DNA of 64,000 bases from Maritimibacter sp. (GTDB lineage Bacteria; Pseudomonadota; Alphaproteobacteria; Rhodobacterales; Rhodobacteraceae), in contig NZNT01000013.1 in the NCBI GenBank assembly GCA_002695005.1, positions 123,737-187,736 of the forward strand, given 5' to 3'. The notes below the pieces were generated by a model, which saw nothing but the letters and a program-made list of their open reading frames with translations, did not search any database and was not told the DNA's origin. Position numbers and translations under genes: made by a program. Each line of letters starts with the position of its first letter. Position 1 is the first letter of the stretch. Of the stretch, positions 46,813 through 56,795 are shown in pieces.

Positions 46813-47450
46813 GTGTCTGCCTCCTCGAATTCGGTTTGCAGCCTGCGGATGAAGGGAAAAAGATCGGGCTGCTGCGCCTGACGTAGACGCTCCGCCTCGA
46901 TGATGGTGGTGAGCTTGGCGAAGGTGGTGTCGAGGTCGTCGTTGACGAGCACATAATCGTAGCCGTGCCAGTGGCTTATCTCGTCCCAGCTCTTCTGCAT
47001 CCGCTTGGAAATCGTCTCGGGCGAATCCTTGCCCCGGCTGACCAGACGGCGGTGAAGCTCGTCGATCGACGGCGGCAGGACGAAGACCGACAGCACATGG
47101 TCCTTGAGCGCCGACATCTTGATCTGCTCCGCCCCCTGCCAGTCGATGTCGAACAGCACGTCCCGCCCGCCTTCGATCGCCTCGCGCACCGGGGCTTCGG
47201 GCGAGCCGTAGAAATGACCGAAGACATGCGCATGTTCGAGCATCTGACCTTCGTTCACCAGCGCCCGGAACCCGGCCTCCTCCATAAAGCGATAGTCCTT
47301 GCCGTCCACCTCGCCCGCACGCGGCGGCCGGGTGGTGGCCGAGACCGAGAAGGTCAGCGTCGGGTCCCAGTCCATCAGCCGATGGGCCAGCGTGGATTTT
47401 CCCGCGCCCGAGGGCGAGGACAGGATGATAAGAAGACCGCGACGCTTCAT
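46809..47450 (-). CDS. gmk: Guanylate kinase
   Basis: Gmk phosphorylates GMP to GDP. The 213-residue product has the P-loop [10 protein letters not shown] near the N-terminus, the [22 protein letters not shown]-binding segment, and [12 protein letters not shown]. It lies 9 bp after the yicC-like gene, in the yicC-gmk order common in proteobacteria, and it is followed by the coupled gamma-carbonic anhydrase gene. Confidence 0.97.
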   Translation of the reverse strand: MKRRGLLIILSSPSGAGKSTLAHRLMDWDPTLTFSVSATTRPPRAGEVDGKDYRFMEEAGFRALVNEGQMLEHAHVFGHFYGSPEAPVREAIEGGRDVLFDIDWQGAEQIKMSALKDHVLSVFVLPPSIDELHRRLVSRGKDSPETISKRMQKSWDEISHWHGYDYVLVNDDLDTTFAKLTTIIEAERLRQAQQPDLFPFIRRLQTEFEEADT

Positions 47451-47459
47451 GGTGCCACC

Positions 47460-48350
47460 TTATTCGATATTCTGAACCTGCTCACGCATCTGGTCGATCA
47501 GCGCCTTGAGGTCCAGCCCGATCCGCGTGAGTGGTTGAAATCCGGCCTTGGAGCAGAGCGTGTTGGCCTCGCGGTTGAACTCCTGCATGAGGAAATCGAG
47601 CTTGCGCCCGCGCGGCTCGTCCCCGTCCAGAAGGCTGCGCGCCTGCGAGACATGGGCCTTGAGACGGTCCGTCTCTTCCCGCACGTCCGATTTGACGGCG
47701 ATCAGGGCAAGCTCCTGCTCCACCCGGTCAGAATCCACCCCGTCAGTATGGTCCATCACGCGGGCCAGCGCGGCCTTGAGCGTCGCGGCCTGATCCTCGG
47801 TACGGGCGTCGAGCAGCGCCTCGGCCTCTGTGACCAGCGCTGCGACCTGGTCGAGTTGGGTGGTGATGATGTCGCGCAACGAGGCCCCTTCATGGGCGCG
47901 CATCGCGTCGAAGGCGTCAAGCAGGGCGGGCAGTTCCGCCGTGAGCGCCTTAACGAGCGGCGCCGCGTCATCGTCGCCCTGTGCCGTTTCGACCACGCCG
48001 CGCATCCCGGCGATGTCCACGGCGCGACTTGGGGCCAGTTCCATACCGTTGCGCGCAGCGGTCGCGTCGATCTCGGCCAGCATCCCGAGCGCACGCTCCA
48101 GCGCGGCGGGGTTGAGCGCCAGCGCCCCCTCCTCAGAGTCGCGCTGAACGCGCAGCGAAACAGTCACGTTGCCCCGCGCGACCGAGGCCGACACCGCCTT
48201 GCGCACCGCAGGCTCCAGCCCGTCGATCCAGTCCGGCACCCGGATACGCATGTCCAGCCCGCGCGCGTTCACAGAACGGATGTCCCAGCTCCAGCTCCAT
48301 GGCGGCAGCGCCCCCTTCAGCGCCGCGAACCCCGTCATCGACTTGGTCAC
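47460..48350 (-). CDS. YicC family endoribonuclease-like protein
   Basis: The 296-residue protein has the YicC N-terminal domain ([29 protein letters not shown]) and the C-terminal DUF1732 region ([42 protein letters not shown]). E. coli YicC is implicated in RNA turnover. It precedes gmk by 9 bp, and the pair is conserved widely. It diverges from the PAS-domain gene across 134 bp that contain several TTAA motifs. Confidence 0.93.
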   Translation of the reverse strand: MTKSMTGFAALKGALPPWSWSWDIRSVNARGLDMRIRVPDWIDGLEPAVRKAVSASVARGNVTVSLRVQRDSEEGALALNPAALERALGMLAEIDATAARNGMELAPSRAVDIAGMRGVVETAQGDDDAAPLVKALTAELPALLDAFDAMRAHEGASLRDIITTQLDQVAALVTEAEALLDARTEDQAATLKAALARVMDHTDGVDSDRVEQELALIAVKSDVREETDRLKAHVSQARSLLDGDEPRGRKLDFLMQEFNREANTLCSKAGFQPLTRIGLDLKALIDQMREQVQNIE

Positions 48351-48484
48351 GCGTTAACCCTTTCTTCAGGTTTCGCCCCAATTTGGACGAGATTGTGGCA
48401 AATTAAGGCATCGGTAAGGAACACCGACCATTCGTTAACAGAGGGTGCATCAGGGGGCAATAAAGCCCCGGCACGAAGGAAACC

Positions 48485-49159
48485 ATGAAGATCGACACGA
48501 ACTCCGGGTCCAACGTCATTTCCATCGGCGCGATGCGCGCGGAGGTGCATTTCCCCTCGATCGCGCGGGTCGAGGCCTATTGGGACGCGCTTCGCAACGG
48601 TCGCCTCATGCCCTCGCGCGGCGATGTGGACCCGCGCGGTATCTCGGACGTACTCGAATTCGCTTTCATCCTCGAAAAGATAGCGCCCGGTGTGGCGCGG
48701 CTGCGGCTTGCTGGAATGCATCTCAACGACATCATGGGGATGGAGGTGCGCGGGATGCCGATCACGGCCATGTTCCTGCCGGAGGCGCGGCGCGCGCTGC
48801 AATCGACGCTGGAATCGGTGCTGGAAAGCCCGGCGACCGCACGGCTCACGCTGGAGTCCGACAGCGGCCTGACCCGGCCCAAGCTGGAGGCGCAGATGGT
48901 GCTCCTGCCGCTCAAGGACGAACAGGGCCGGCCCACACGAGTGCTGGGCGCGTTGCAGGCCAAAGGCAAGATCGGCCGCGGACCGCGCCGCTTTCACATC
49001 ACGTCGAAACAGATCGACCCCATACTCGGTGACATGCCAGACCGTTTCCCGGCCCCCGAAGAGGGCGCGGCCCAGCCCCGCGGCGCGACGAAAAAGCCCC
49101 AAGCCGACAGCGCACCCTTTCTGCGCCTCGTGCATGACGCGGAAGGCAGCGAGGGGTAA
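48485..49159 (+). CDS. PAS-domain protein (PAS_5 class)
   Basis: The 224-residue protein contains a single PAS_5-type domain in its first 150 residues (ARVEAYWDALRNGRLMPSRGDVDPRGISDVLEFAFILEK and GMEVRGMPITAMFLPEARR). It lacks any kinase, cyclase or helix-turn-helix output. The C-terminus is low complexity and rich in Ala and Pro. It may sense a small ligand and act by protein contact. AGGAAA precedes the ATG. It ends close to a bidirectional terminator shared with aroG. Confidence 0.85.
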   Translation: MKIDTNSGSNVISIGAMRAEVHFPSIARVEAYWDALRNGRLMPSRGDVDPRGISDVLEFAFILEKIAPGVARLRLAGMHLNDIMGMEVRGMPITAMFLPEARRALQSTLESVLESPATARLTLESDSGLTRPKLEAQMVLLPLKDEQGRPTRVLGALQAKGKIGRGPRRFHITSKQIDPILGDMPDRFPAPEEGAAQPRGATKKPQADSAPFLRLVHDAEGSEG

Positions 49160-49192
49160 GAACCTCCGCACCCGAAAAAGCTGAACCCCAAA

Positions 49193-49228
49193 GAAAAAGC
49201 CCCGCGACCTGCGCGGGGCTTTCCTCAT
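49193..49228. terminator. Bidirectional intrinsic terminator
   Basis: A 10-bp perfect stem AAGCCCCGCG/CGCGGGGCTT (49197-49206 with 49212-49221) is flanked by an A-rich run on one side and a T-rich run on the other. On the minus strand the T-tract reads TTTTTCTTT, so it ends aroG as well as the PAS gene. Confidence 0.88.
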
Positions 49229-49244
49229 TCGAGTGCTGCGAGGC

Positions 49245-50615
49245 TCAAGCCGTCGCGGCCGCCGCCTCGGCCTTGCCCCGGTTCGACAGTTCCTCGGCCA
49301 CGAGGAAGGCCAGTTCCAGCGACTGCGACGCGTTGAGGCGCGGATCGCAGGCCGTGTGGTAGCGATCCGAAAGATCCTCGTCCGTCACGGCGCGCACGCC
49401 GCCGGTGCACTCGGTCACGTCGCTGCCGGTCATCTCGAAATGCACGCCACCCGGCACGGTGCCGTGGTCGCGGTGAACCGCGAAGAACTCCTGCACTTCC
49501 GACAGAACCGCGTTGAACGGGCGCGTCTTGTAGCCCGAGGGCGACTTGATCGTATTGCCGTGCATCGGGTCGCAGGACCAGACCACGTTGGCGCCTTCGG
49601 ATTTGACCGTTTCCACGAGACGCGGCAGATGCTCCGCCACCTTGCCCGCGCCGAAGCGTGCGATCAGGGTCAGGCGCCCGGCCTCGTTCTCCGGGTTCAG
49701 CTTTTCCATCAGGACCTTGAGGTCCTCTTCCGTCGTCGTCGGCCCGCATTTCAACCCGATCGGATTGATGACGCCGCGCGCAAATTCGACATGCGCGCCG
49801 TCCGGCTGCCGCGTGCGGTCGCCGATCCAGATCATGTGACCGGAGCCCGCGACCACCTGGCCGGAGGTGGAATCGACCCGCGCCAGCGCCTCTTCATACT
49901 CGAGCAGAAGCGCCTCGTGGGAGGTGTAGAAGTCCACGGTGGACAGTTCGTGGTTCAGGTCAGACGTCAGGCCCGCAGCACCCATGAAGTCGAGCGCATC
50001 CTGGATACGGCTTGCCATATCCCGGTACTTCTCGGCCTCATCGCTTTCCGTGAACCCCAATGTCCAGGCGTGAACGCGGTGAATATCCGCGAAACCACCT
50101 GTCGAAAAGGCGCGCAGCAGGTTCAGCGTCGCCGCCGACTGCGTGTAGGCCTGGAGCATCTTGCCCGGATCAGGCACCCGCGAGGCTTCGGTGAATGCAA
50201 GCTCGTTGATGATGTCGCCCCGGTAGCTGGGCAGTTCGACGCCATCCACGGTTTCCGTGGGGGCCGAGCGCGGCTTGGCGAACTGGCCCGCCATGCGGCC
50301 CACCTTCACCACAGGCACCTTGGCACCGTAGGTCAGGACCATCGCCATCTGGAGCATCACCTTGAAGGTGTCGCGGATGTTGTCCGCGCCGAATTCGGCA
50401 AAGCTCTCGGCGCAGTCGCCGCCCTGAAGCAGGAACGCCTCGCCGCGCGACGCGGCCCCGAGTTCACGCTTCAGCCGGCGCGCTTCCCCCGCAAAGACGA
50501 GCGGCGGATACTTAGAAAGCTGGGCCTCGACCTCGGCCAGACGGGCGGGGTCGGTGTAATCGGGCATCTGAACACGCGGCTTGTCGCGCCAGGCCGATTT
50601 GCTCCACTGAGTCAT
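49245..50615 (-). CDS. aroG: Class II 3-deoxy-7-phosphoheptulonate synthase
   Basis: This enzyme condenses PEP and erythrose 4-phosphate to DAHP, the entry to the shikimate pathway that aroB and aroK (15-17 kb) continue. The 456-residue protein belongs to the plant/actinobacterial class II. It has [13 protein letters not shown] near the N-terminus, the central [13 protein letters not shown], the [26 protein letters not shown] core, CDPMHGNTI and the [15 protein letters not shown] metal site. The ATG with GGAGGAAGAC upstream was preferred over one four codons earlier. Confidence 0.95.
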   Translation of the reverse strand: MTQWSKSAWRDKPRVQMPDYTDPARLAEVEAQLSKYPPLVFAGEARRLKRELGAASRGEAFLLQGGDCAESFAEFGADNIRDTFKVMLQMAMVLTYGAKVPVVKVGRMAGQFAKPRSAPTETVDGVELPSYRGDIINELAFTEASRVPDPGKMLQAYTQSAATLNLLRAFSTGGFADIHRVHAWTLGFTESDEAEKYRDMASRIQDALDFMGAAGLTSDLNHELSTVDFYTSHEALLLEYEEALARVDSTSGQVVAGSGHMIWIGDRTRQPDGAHVEFARGVINPIGLKCGPTTTEEDLKVLMEKLNPENEAGRLTLIARFGAGKVAEHLPRLVETVKSEGANVVWSCDPMHGNTIKSPSGYKTRPFNAVLSEVQEFFAVHRDHGTVPGGVHFEMTGSDVTECTGGVRAVTDEDLSDRYHTACDPRLNASQSLELAFLVAEELSNRGKAEAAAATA

Positions 50616-50794
50616 GTCTTCCTCCATCGCTCGGTCCGGAAGCGTGTGTTAGCGTCAACATTTCCGGGAAACACGGGCGGTATAGCCGTCCGGTGCCTTA
50701 TTGGCAAAACAAACTTGCCCGGCCCTTGCCGCACGGCGCGAAAAGTGGTCCTAATTCTCAACCCTGACGGGGAGTCGAAGGAAAAGACGCGCCC

Positions 50795-51781
50795 ATGCCC
50801 AGCCAAGACACCACCAAGAAAACCCGGCGTTTCGTCTTCGTGCTGATGCCGGAGTTCACGCTCCTGAGTTTCGCAGGGGCGTTGGATGCGCTGCGGCTGG
50901 TGAACCGGCAGCTCGGATTTCCCGCCTATGAATGGCGGCTGATCGGCGAAGGGGGTGGCACGGCGACCTGCTCGGCCGGGTCGAGTTTCTCGCTCGACGG
51001 CGACCTCGAAGAGCTGCGCCATGACGACACGATCCTGCTGTGTTCCGGCACCAACGTGACGCGCCACACGTCGCCCAAGCTCATTTCCTGGCTGCGGCGC
51101 GAGGCGCGGCGCGGCGTTACCGTGGCCGGTCTTTGCACGGCGGCCTATGCGCTGGCCAAGGCGGGGCTTCTGGACCAGAAACGCGCAACGATTCACTGGG
51201 AGAACCACGACGGCTTCCTGGAGGATTTTCCCGAGGTGGACCTGACCAAGTCGATCTACGTCATCGACGGCAAGATCATCACGACCGCGGGCGGCACCGC
51301 CTCGATGGACCTGATGCTCACGCTCATCAGCCGGGACGTGGGCGCCGACGTGGCCAACGCGGTGGCCGATCAGCAGATCTACACCTCCATCCGCACCGAC
51401 CGGGACTCCCAACGCCTTTCGGTCCCGACCCGGATCGGCGTGCGCCACCCCAAGCTCGCGACCGTTATCCAGAAGATGGAAACGCATATCGAGGACCCGA
51501 TCAGCCCCGCGACGCTCGCCAACGAGGTGGGGCTGTCGACCCGGCAGTTGGAGCGGCTCTTTCGCCGCTACCTCAACCGATCGCCCAAGCGGTATTACAT
51601 GGAGCTTCGGCTGGGACGGGCGCGCAACCTGCTGATGCAGACCGAGATGAACGTCATCAACGTGGCGCTCGCCTGCGGGTTCACCAGCCCCTCGCATTTC
51701 TCGAAATGCTACCGCGCGCAGTACGGCACGACGCCCTACCGCGAACGCGGCAGTCACGCCGGGGCGGACCCGGCGGGCTGA
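50795..51781 (+). CDS. GlxA-family AraC-type transcriptional regulator
   Basis: The 328-residue protein combines an N-terminal DJ-1/PfpI-like amidotransferase-fold domain (residues 10-180) with a C-terminal AraC helix-turn-helix (about 225-325). In the first domain the Cys of VAGLCTAAYALAKAGLL sits at the usual nucleophile-elbow position. In the second, NEVGLSTRQLERLFRRYLNRSP and VALACGFTSPSHFSKCYRAQYG are conserved. Relatives such as GbdR and ArgR control choline, carnitine and amino acid catabolism. The target is unknown. It is transcribed away from aroG. Confidence 0.92.
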   Translation: MPSQDTTKKTRRFVFVLMPEFTLLSFAGALDALRLVNRQLGFPAYEWRLIGEGGGTATCSAGSSFSLDGDLEELRHDDTILLCSGTNVTRHTSPKLISWLRREARRGVTVAGLCTAAYALAKAGLLDQKRATIHWENHDGFLEDFPEVDLTKSIYVIDGKIITTAGGTASMDLMLTLISRDVGADVANAVADQQIYTSIRTDRDSQRLSVPTRIGVRHPKLATVIQKMETHIEDPISPATLANEVGLSTRQLERLFRRYLNRSPKRYYMELRLGRARNLLMQTEMNVINVALACGFTSPSHFSKCYRAQYGTTPYRERGSHAGADPAG

Positions 51782-51790
51782 CGCGCCGGG

Positions 51791-52900
51791 TCAACTCTCC
51801 GGTGCCATCCGGTAGATCGCGCCGTTGTCTTCCGAGATGAACCAGATCGACCCGTCGGGCGCCTCGGCCACGTCGCGCACGCGGCGGGTTTCGCGGGTCT
51901 TGATCTTTTCCTCGCTCCAGTCGGAGGGATCGAGCACCGAGAGGTAGTCGAATTTGAGGCTGCCGACGAAGATATGGCCTTCCCACGCCGGAATGTCCCC
52001 GGACTGGATCGCCATGCCAGAGGGCGCGATGGACGGGTCCCAGAAGAACTCCGGCTGCGCCATGCCCGGCGCGTCGGTGCCCACGCCGATCTCGGAGCCG
52101 TCGTAATTTGTCCCGAACGAGATTTCCGGCCAGCCGTAGTTGGTGCCGGGTTCGATCCTGTTGACCTCGTCCCCGCCGCGCGCGCCGTGTTCGACGACCC
52201 AGAGCGTGCCGTCGTTGTCGAGCGCGGCGCCCTGCGGGTTGCGGTGGCCGTAGGACCAGATTTCCGGCAGCGCGCCATTTTCCCCCACGAAGGGGTTGTC
52301 ATCAGGCACGCCGCCGTCGCGGGCCACGCGGATGACCGAGCCGTTGTGCTGGCCAAGGTCCTGAGCCTGCTCTTTCTGCCCCCGGTCGCCCACGGTGACG
52401 AAAAGCGCACCGTCCGGGGCCTCGACCACGCGCGAGCCGTAGTGGCGGGTCGTATTGCCGCCGTCGGCCATCTCGAACAGGACACGCCCGCCACTGAGCG
52501 CGTCGCCTGCCTGGTTCAGAACCGCGACGCTGAGCGCCGTGCCGGCCCCGTTCCCCTGCGCTTTTGAATAGGTCAGGAAGATCTCGCGCGTTTCCGCAAA
52601 GTCGCGAGCCACGGCAACGTCAAGCAGGCCGCCCTGCCCCTGCGCCACCACATCCGGCACGCCGGACACCTCGATCCGGTTGCCGGCCTCGTCATAGCGC
52701 CACAGACGCCCCTCGATCTCGGTGACGAGGAAGCCGCCGCCCGGCAGGAAATCCATCCCCCAGGGCATGTCGAGGCCGTCCACGACCTCGCTGATGTCCA
52801 TCGGACCGGCCTTGGTCTCGACGGTCGCGGCGGTGGCGGGGAGCGCGGCCATGAGGGCGAGCGCGGCGGTGGCGGGGCGAAGGGCACTGAATACTGTCAT
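51791..52900 (-). CDS. PQQ-type soluble sugar/aldose dehydrogenase, exported
   Basis: The 369-residue protein has a signal peptide (residues 1-25, TAALALMAALPATA) and the six-bladed beta-propeller of the soluble glucose/aldose dehydrogenase family. It shows GLDMPWGMDFLPGG, the PDGALFVTVGDRG motif, HRNPQGAALDNDGTLWVVEHGARGGDE and a calcium/PQQ site region, with the ADGSIWFISED end blade. It should oxidise sugars in the periplasm if PQQ is bound. The start follows the CGATG at 52900; a 32-residue upstream frame lacks a signal peptide. It converges on the GlxA-type gene. Confidence 0.9.
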   Translation of the reverse strand: MTVFSALRPATAALALMAALPATAATVETKAGPMDISEVVDGLDMPWGMDFLPGGGFLVTEIEGRLWRYDEAGNRIEVSGVPDVVAQGQGGLLDVAVARDFAETREIFLTYSKAQGNGAGTALSVAVLNQAGDALSGGRVLFEMADGGNTTRHYGSRVVEAPDGALFVTVGDRGQKEQAQDLGQHNGSVIRVARDGGVPDDNPFVGENGALPEIWSYGHRNPQGAALDNDGTLWVVEHGARGGDEVNRIEPGTNYGWPEISFGTNYDGSEIGVGTDAPGMAQPEFFWDPSIAPSGMAIQSGDIPAWEGHIFVGSLKFDYLSVLDPSDWSEEKIKTRETRRVRDVAEAPDGSIWFISEDNGAIYRMAPES

Positions 52901-53068
52901 ACCCCGACGATGTGCGCCCGAAGCCCCCCGCACAATCGGCGCGCACGCGAACGTGACCATGCGTAAGGCGGCTTTGCAGGATGCGAAGGACCACACGGAC
53001 CCCCCTTTTCATTCGCGAAATCCGCGCTAGGGTAGCGGCAGGACAATGATCCAACTGGGAGAACACAA

Positions 53069-54265
53069 ATGAAAAAATTGCTACTCGCGACTGCTGCAAC
53101 GTCTCTCGTTGCCACCGGCGCGCTGGCGGAAAGCCACATGTCGGAAGCCAAGATCGGCATTCTGCTGGGCTTCACCGGCCCGATCGAATCCCTGACGCCC
53201 CACATGGCAGAAAGCGCCGAGCTGGCGCTGAAGGAAGTCAACGATTCCGGTAACTTCCTCGAGGGCGTGATGCTCGCGTCCACGCAGGCCGACACGACCT
53301 GTGTCGACGCTGCCGCCGCTACGGCCGCAGGCGAAGGCTTGGTGTCGAACGAAGGCGTCATCGCGATCATGGGCGCGGCCTGTTCGGGCGCGACGACCGC
53401 GGTTCTGGCCAACGTGGCCCTGCCGAACGGCGTTCCGATGATCTCGCCGTCCTCCACTTCGCCAGCGCTCACGACCGTCGAAGACAACGGCCTGTTCTTC
53501 CGCACCGCACCGTCGGATGCGCGTCAGGGTGAAGTTCTCGCCCAGGTGCTCGCCGACAAGGGCGTCACCTCGGTCGCCGTGACCTACACTAACAACGACT
53601 ACGGCAAAGGCTTTGCCGATGCGTTCAACGCGGCCTTCGAGGCGACCGGCGGCTCGATCACGGCCACCGTTCCCCACGAAGACGGCAAGGGCGACTACTC
53701 GGCCGAAGTCGGCTCGCTCGCCTCGGCGGGTGGCGACGTGCTTGTCGTGCTCGGCTATGCGGACTCCGGCGGGAAGGGCGTGATCCAGTCGGCCATCGAC
53801 ACGGGCGCCTTCGATACCTTCGCCATGGGTGACGGCATGTATGCCGACTCGCTCATCGCGGATCTCGGCGACATGCTCGTCGGCTCCTACGGCACCATCC
53901 CCGGCGCGGCGGGCGAAGGCATGGAAGCCTTCGTGAAGATCACCGACGAAGCCGGCATCAACGGCTCCTCCGCCTTCACCCGTGAAAGCTACGACGCGGC
54001 GGCCCTGCTGGCGCTCGCAGCCATGAAGGGTGGCGAAGCGACCGGCGAAGCCATCGCGGCGAACGTGATGGACGTGGCCAACGCACCCGGTGAGCAGATC
54101 CTTCCGGGCGAACTGGGCAAAGCGCTCCAGATCCTCGCGGACGGTGGTGACGTGGACTACGTCGGTGCCTCGGGTGTCGAGCTGATCGAGCCGGGCGAAG
54201 CCGCCGGGTCGTACGAAGAGTACGAGATCAACGAAGACGGCTACTCGACGGTTCAGTACCGCTGA
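53069..54265 (+). CDS. Branched-chain amino-acid ABC transporter, substrate-binding protein
   Basis: The 398-residue periplasmic protein has a signal peptide (residues 1-20, ending GALA) and a type I periplasmic-binding fold. It includes AKIGILLGFTGPIES, GEGLVSNEGVIAIMGAACSGATTAV, NGVPMISPSSTSPALT and VAVTYTNNDYGKGFADAF. It delivers a ligand to the LivHMGF complex encoded downstream. The ligand is inferred as branched-chain amino acids by family and could be another amide or amino acid. GGGAG precedes the ATG. A strong hairpin separates it from livG, which may let it be expressed at a higher level. Confidence 0.92.
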   Translation: MKKLLLATAATSLVATGALAESHMSEAKIGILLGFTGPIESLTPHMAESAELALKEVNDSGNFLEGVMLASTQADTTCVDAAAATAAGEGLVSNEGVIAIMGAACSGATTAVLANVALPNGVPMISPSSTSPALTTVEDNGLFFRTAPSDARQGEVLAQVLADKGVTSVAVTYTNNDYGKGFADAFNAAFEATGGSITATVPHEDGKGDYSAEVGSLASAGGDVLVVLGYADSGGKGVIQSAIDTGAFDTFAMGDGMYADSLIADLGDMLVGSYGTIPGAAGEGMEAFVKITDEAGINGSSAFTRESYDAAALLALAAMKGGEATGEAIAANVMDVANAPGEQILPGELGKALQILADGGDVDYVGASGVELIEPGEAAGSYEEYEINEDGYSTVQYR

Positions 54266-54289
54266 GCGCCTTTTCCTAGACAAACGGCC

Positions 54290-54319
54290 CAAGCCCGGGG
54301 ACACTTCTCCCCGGGCTTG
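54290..54319 (+). terminator. 12-bp perfect hairpin between the binding-protein gene and livG
   Basis: CAAGCCCGGGGA/TCCCCGGGCTTG (54290-54301 with 54308-54319) encloses CACTTC. It is followed by GTACATACGG, not a T-tract, so it is more likely a stabilising or attenuating intercistronic structure than a complete terminator. Confidence 0.7.
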
Positions 54320-54342
54320 GTACATACGGAGGTGGGCGGTCC

Positions 54343-55125
54343 GTGATCACGGTTGAAAACCTGCACAAACATTTCGGTGGCTTTCATGCGGTCGACGGCG
54401 CGAGCCTGACGATCGAAGGCGGATCTATCACCGGCCTCATCGGCCCGAACGGCGCCGGAAAAACCACTCTTTTCAATGTGATCGCCGGCGTTCTTGAGCC
54501 GACATCAGGCCGCGTCCTGATGGAAGGCGAGGACATTACCGGCCTTCCGCCGCACACGCTGTTTCACAAGGGCCTGCTGCGCACCTTCCAGATCGCGCAT
54601 GAATTCGGCTCGATGACATGCCGGGAAAACCTGATGATGGTGCCCGGCGGTCAGGCGGGTGAACGGCTCTGGGACACATGGTTCGGGCGCAAGCGCATCG
54701 CGGAAGAAGAACGCGCCCTGCGCGCGAAGGCCGACGAGGTGATGGAATTCCTCACCATCGAGCAGATTTCGGACCAGCGCGCGGGCCAGGTGTCCGGCGG
54801 GCAGAAGAAACTCCTCGAACTCGGGCGCACCATGATGGTGGACGCCAAGATCGTCTTTCTCGACGAGGTCGGCGCGGGCGTGAACCGCACGTTGCTTTAC
54901 ACCATCGCGGACGCGATCAAGCGACTCAACGTCGAGCGCGGCTATACCTTCGTGGTGATCGAGCACGACATGGATTTCATCGAGAAACTCTGCGACCCGG
55001 TCATCTGCATGGCCGAGGGCAAGGTGCTGGCCCAAGGGACGCTGGCCGAGATCAAGGCCAATGAACAGGTGATCGAGGCCTATCTGGGCACCGGTCTCAA
55101 GAACAAGGAGCAGATCGGCGCATGA
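54343..55125 (+). CDS. livG: Branched-chain amino-acid ABC transporter ATPase LivG
   Basis: The 260-residue ATPase has Walker A (GPNGAGKTT), the LivG-type signature VSGGQKKLLELGRTMM, Walker B (IVFLDEVGAGVN) and the switch-region histidine (VIEHDMDFI). It drives transport with LivF. The start is GTG with GGAGGT upstream. Its stop overlaps the next small gene by 4 bp (ATGA). LivF, LivH and LivM follow further downstream, separated by small exported proteins. Confidence 0.95.
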   Translation: MITVENLHKHFGGFHAVDGASLTIEGGSITGLIGPNGAGKTTLFNVIAGVLEPTSGRVLMEGEDITGLPPHTLFHKGLLRTFQIAHEFGSMTCRENLMMVPGGQAGERLWDTWFGRKRIAEEERALRAKADEVMEFLTIEQISDQRAGQVSGGQKKLLELGRTMMVDAKIVFLDEVGAGVNRTLLYTIADAIKRLNVERGYTFVVIEHDMDFIEKLCDPVICMAEGKVLAQGTLAEIKANEQVIEAYLGTGLKNKEQIGA

Positions 55126-55616
55126 TCCGTTCCGCCCTCGTGATGCTCCTGCTGACCGCCGCCCCGGCACTCGCGCAATCCTGCGACACCGTGGGCGACG
55201 GCGTGCTGTTCTGCCCCGATGGCGGGGTCTGGGACGGGGTGCGTGGCGCCTTCGACGGCGAACTGGGCGTTACGATCTATCACAAGGGCCAGGTCATGCT
55301 GCTGACCGGCCCGCTCCCGCCCTTCGCCTATGACACATGGGTCGCCACGCCCGGCGACGTGGCGTTGGCGGCCGCGAGCTTCCCGGCGCAGGAGCGCGTG
55401 GACATCCTCGATCGCCCCGCGCCCATGCTGCCTGGCATGACCGCCGAAACGCTGCTCTATCAGGCGCAGCCGGATCTCATCTCGCTGGTCACGGTGGCCG
55501 ATCTGTCGGGCGTGCCGCACATGGTACAGACGGTCGACGAGGGCACAAACCTGACAAATGCACATGAGGCATTGCATCGTTCGGCGCTGATGGCGCTGGT
55601 GGAGGACGGGCTATGA
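55122..55616 (+). CDS. Small exported protein (164 aa) inside the Liv operon, between livG and livF
   Basis: A signal peptide (MIRSALVMLLLTAAPALA) is followed by a 146-residue domain with two nearby cysteines (SCDTVGDGVLFC) that could form a disulfide, and a predicted mixed alpha/beta pattern. It overlaps livG upstream by 4 bp and livF downstream by 4 bp, so it is translationally coupled on both sides. It is not a transporter component. Its family is not recognised; a periplasmic accessory role for this uptake system is inference. Confidence 0.78.
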   Translation: MIRSALVMLLLTAAPALAQSCDTVGDGVLFCPDGGVWDGVRGAFDGELGVTIYHKGQVMLLTGPLPPFAYDTWVATPGDVALAAASFPAQERVDILDRPAPMLPGMTAETLLYQAQPDLISLVTVADLSGVPHMVQTVDEGTNLTNAHEALHRSALMALVEDGL

Positions 55617-56431
55617 GCGACGCATACGGCGGACGCGGCAACAAGGACCGCTCGGTCACGAAAGAGGGCGGCGCGACGATGACGCCCGGCCCCCAGCACG
55701 GTAAGGCCCGCCCCGCGCCCGGCGGCCCCTTCCTGATCGGTGACACGATGACCGGCGGCTACGGCAACGGTCCCGACATCCTGCACGACTGCACCATCGC
55801 GGTAGACGAGGGCGAGATTGCGGTCATCGTCGGCCCGAACGGCGCAGGCAAGTCCACGGGGATGAAGGCGCTCTTCGGCATGTTGAACGTGCGCGCGGGA
55901 ACCGTGCGGCTCGACGGTGAGGATATCACCGACCTCAGCCCACAGGACCGGGTGAAGAAGGGCATGGGCTTCGTCCCGCAGACCCACAACATCTTCACCT
56001 CCATGACGGTCGAGGAAAACCTCGAGATGGGGGCGTTCATCCGCACCGACGACATTCGCCCGACGATGGAGCAGGTCTATGACCTGTTCCCGATCCTCAA
56101 GGAAAAACGCTACCAGCCCGCGGGCGAACTGTCCGGCGGTCAGCGCCAGCAGGTGGCGGTGGGGCGCGCGCTCATGACCCAGCCGAAGGTTCTGATGCTG
56201 GACGAGCCGACCGCCGGCGTGTCGCCCATCGTGATGGACGAGCTGTTCGACCGGATCATCGAGGTGGCCCGCACGGGCCTGCCCGTCCTGATGGTCGAAC
56301 AGAACGCGCGACAGGCGCTGGAGATCGCCGACAAGGGCTATGTCCTCGTGCAAGGCGCGAACGCGCATACGGGCACCGGCAAGGAGCTTCTCGCCGACCC
56401 CGAAGTGCGTCAGAGTTTCCTTGGAGGATAA
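55613..56431 (+). CDS. livF: Branched-chain amino-acid ABC transporter ATPase LivF
   Basis: The 272-residue ATPase has Walker A (GPNGAGKST), signature motif LSGGQRQQVAVGRALM, Walker B (VLMLDEPTAGVSP) and the switch-region sequence LMVEQNARQAL of LivF proteins. It carries an extra N-terminal stretch of about 40 residues, rich in Gly and Lys, before the ABC core, compared with the usual LivF. It overlaps the upstream small gene by 4 bp. Confidence 0.94.
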   Translation: MSDAYGGRGNKDRSVTKEGGATMTPGPQHGKARPAPGGPFLIGDTMTGGYGNGPDILHDCTIAVDEGEIAVIVGPNGAGKSTGMKALFGMLNVRAGTVRLDGEDITDLSPQDRVKKGMGFVPQTHNIFTSMTVEENLEMGAFIRTDDIRPTMEQVYDLFPILKEKRYQPAGELSGGQRQQVAVGRALMTQPKVLMLDEPTAGVSPIVMDELFDRIIEVARTGLPVLMVEQNARQALEIADKGYVLVQGANAHTGTGKELLADPEVRQSFLGG

Positions 56432-56435
56432 TGCC

Positions 56436-56795
56436 GTGCGCAACGCCCTGATCGCCCTCGCCCTCACCCTGCCGCTTCCGGCGGCTGCCGATATGTACGA
56501 CTGCCTGATGGTCGAGGAATGTCAGGGCTCCAACGCCTGCACGTCTTCCGACTGGGAGTTCTCAATCGGCACGATGGAAGACGGTGCGATGCTCATGTCC
56601 TCGATGGCGGGTGAGAACCTGTACAACCTGATCGCCGAGGACGGCGGGTATTTCGCCTATGCCTCGGCCAACCTGGCGACCGGCGTGGTCGGGTTGATGA
56701 CCCTCTCGCCGGACCTGATCCTGGATGTGGCCGAGCTGGGAATGTACGACGGGGCCGAGCGGACCTCCTATGCCGGACGGTGCGCGCCCCGATGA
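56436..56795 (+). CDS. Small exported protein (119 aa) inside the Liv operon
   Basis: The product starts with a signal peptide (RNALIALALTLPLPAAA) and has four cysteines in the mature part (YDCLMVEECQGSNACTSSDW, and RCAPR at the end), a pattern fitting disulfide bonding in the periplasm. GTG is the start: GGAGG lies eight bases upstream and the livF stop is 4 bp earlier. The longer frame beginning inside livF is rejected. Function unknown. Confidence 0.78.
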   Translation: MRNALIALALTLPLPAAADMYDCLMVEECQGSNACTSSDWEFSIGTMEDGAMLMSSMAGENLYNLIAEDGGYFAYASANLATGVVGLMTLSPDLILDVAELGMYDGAERTSYAGRCAPR

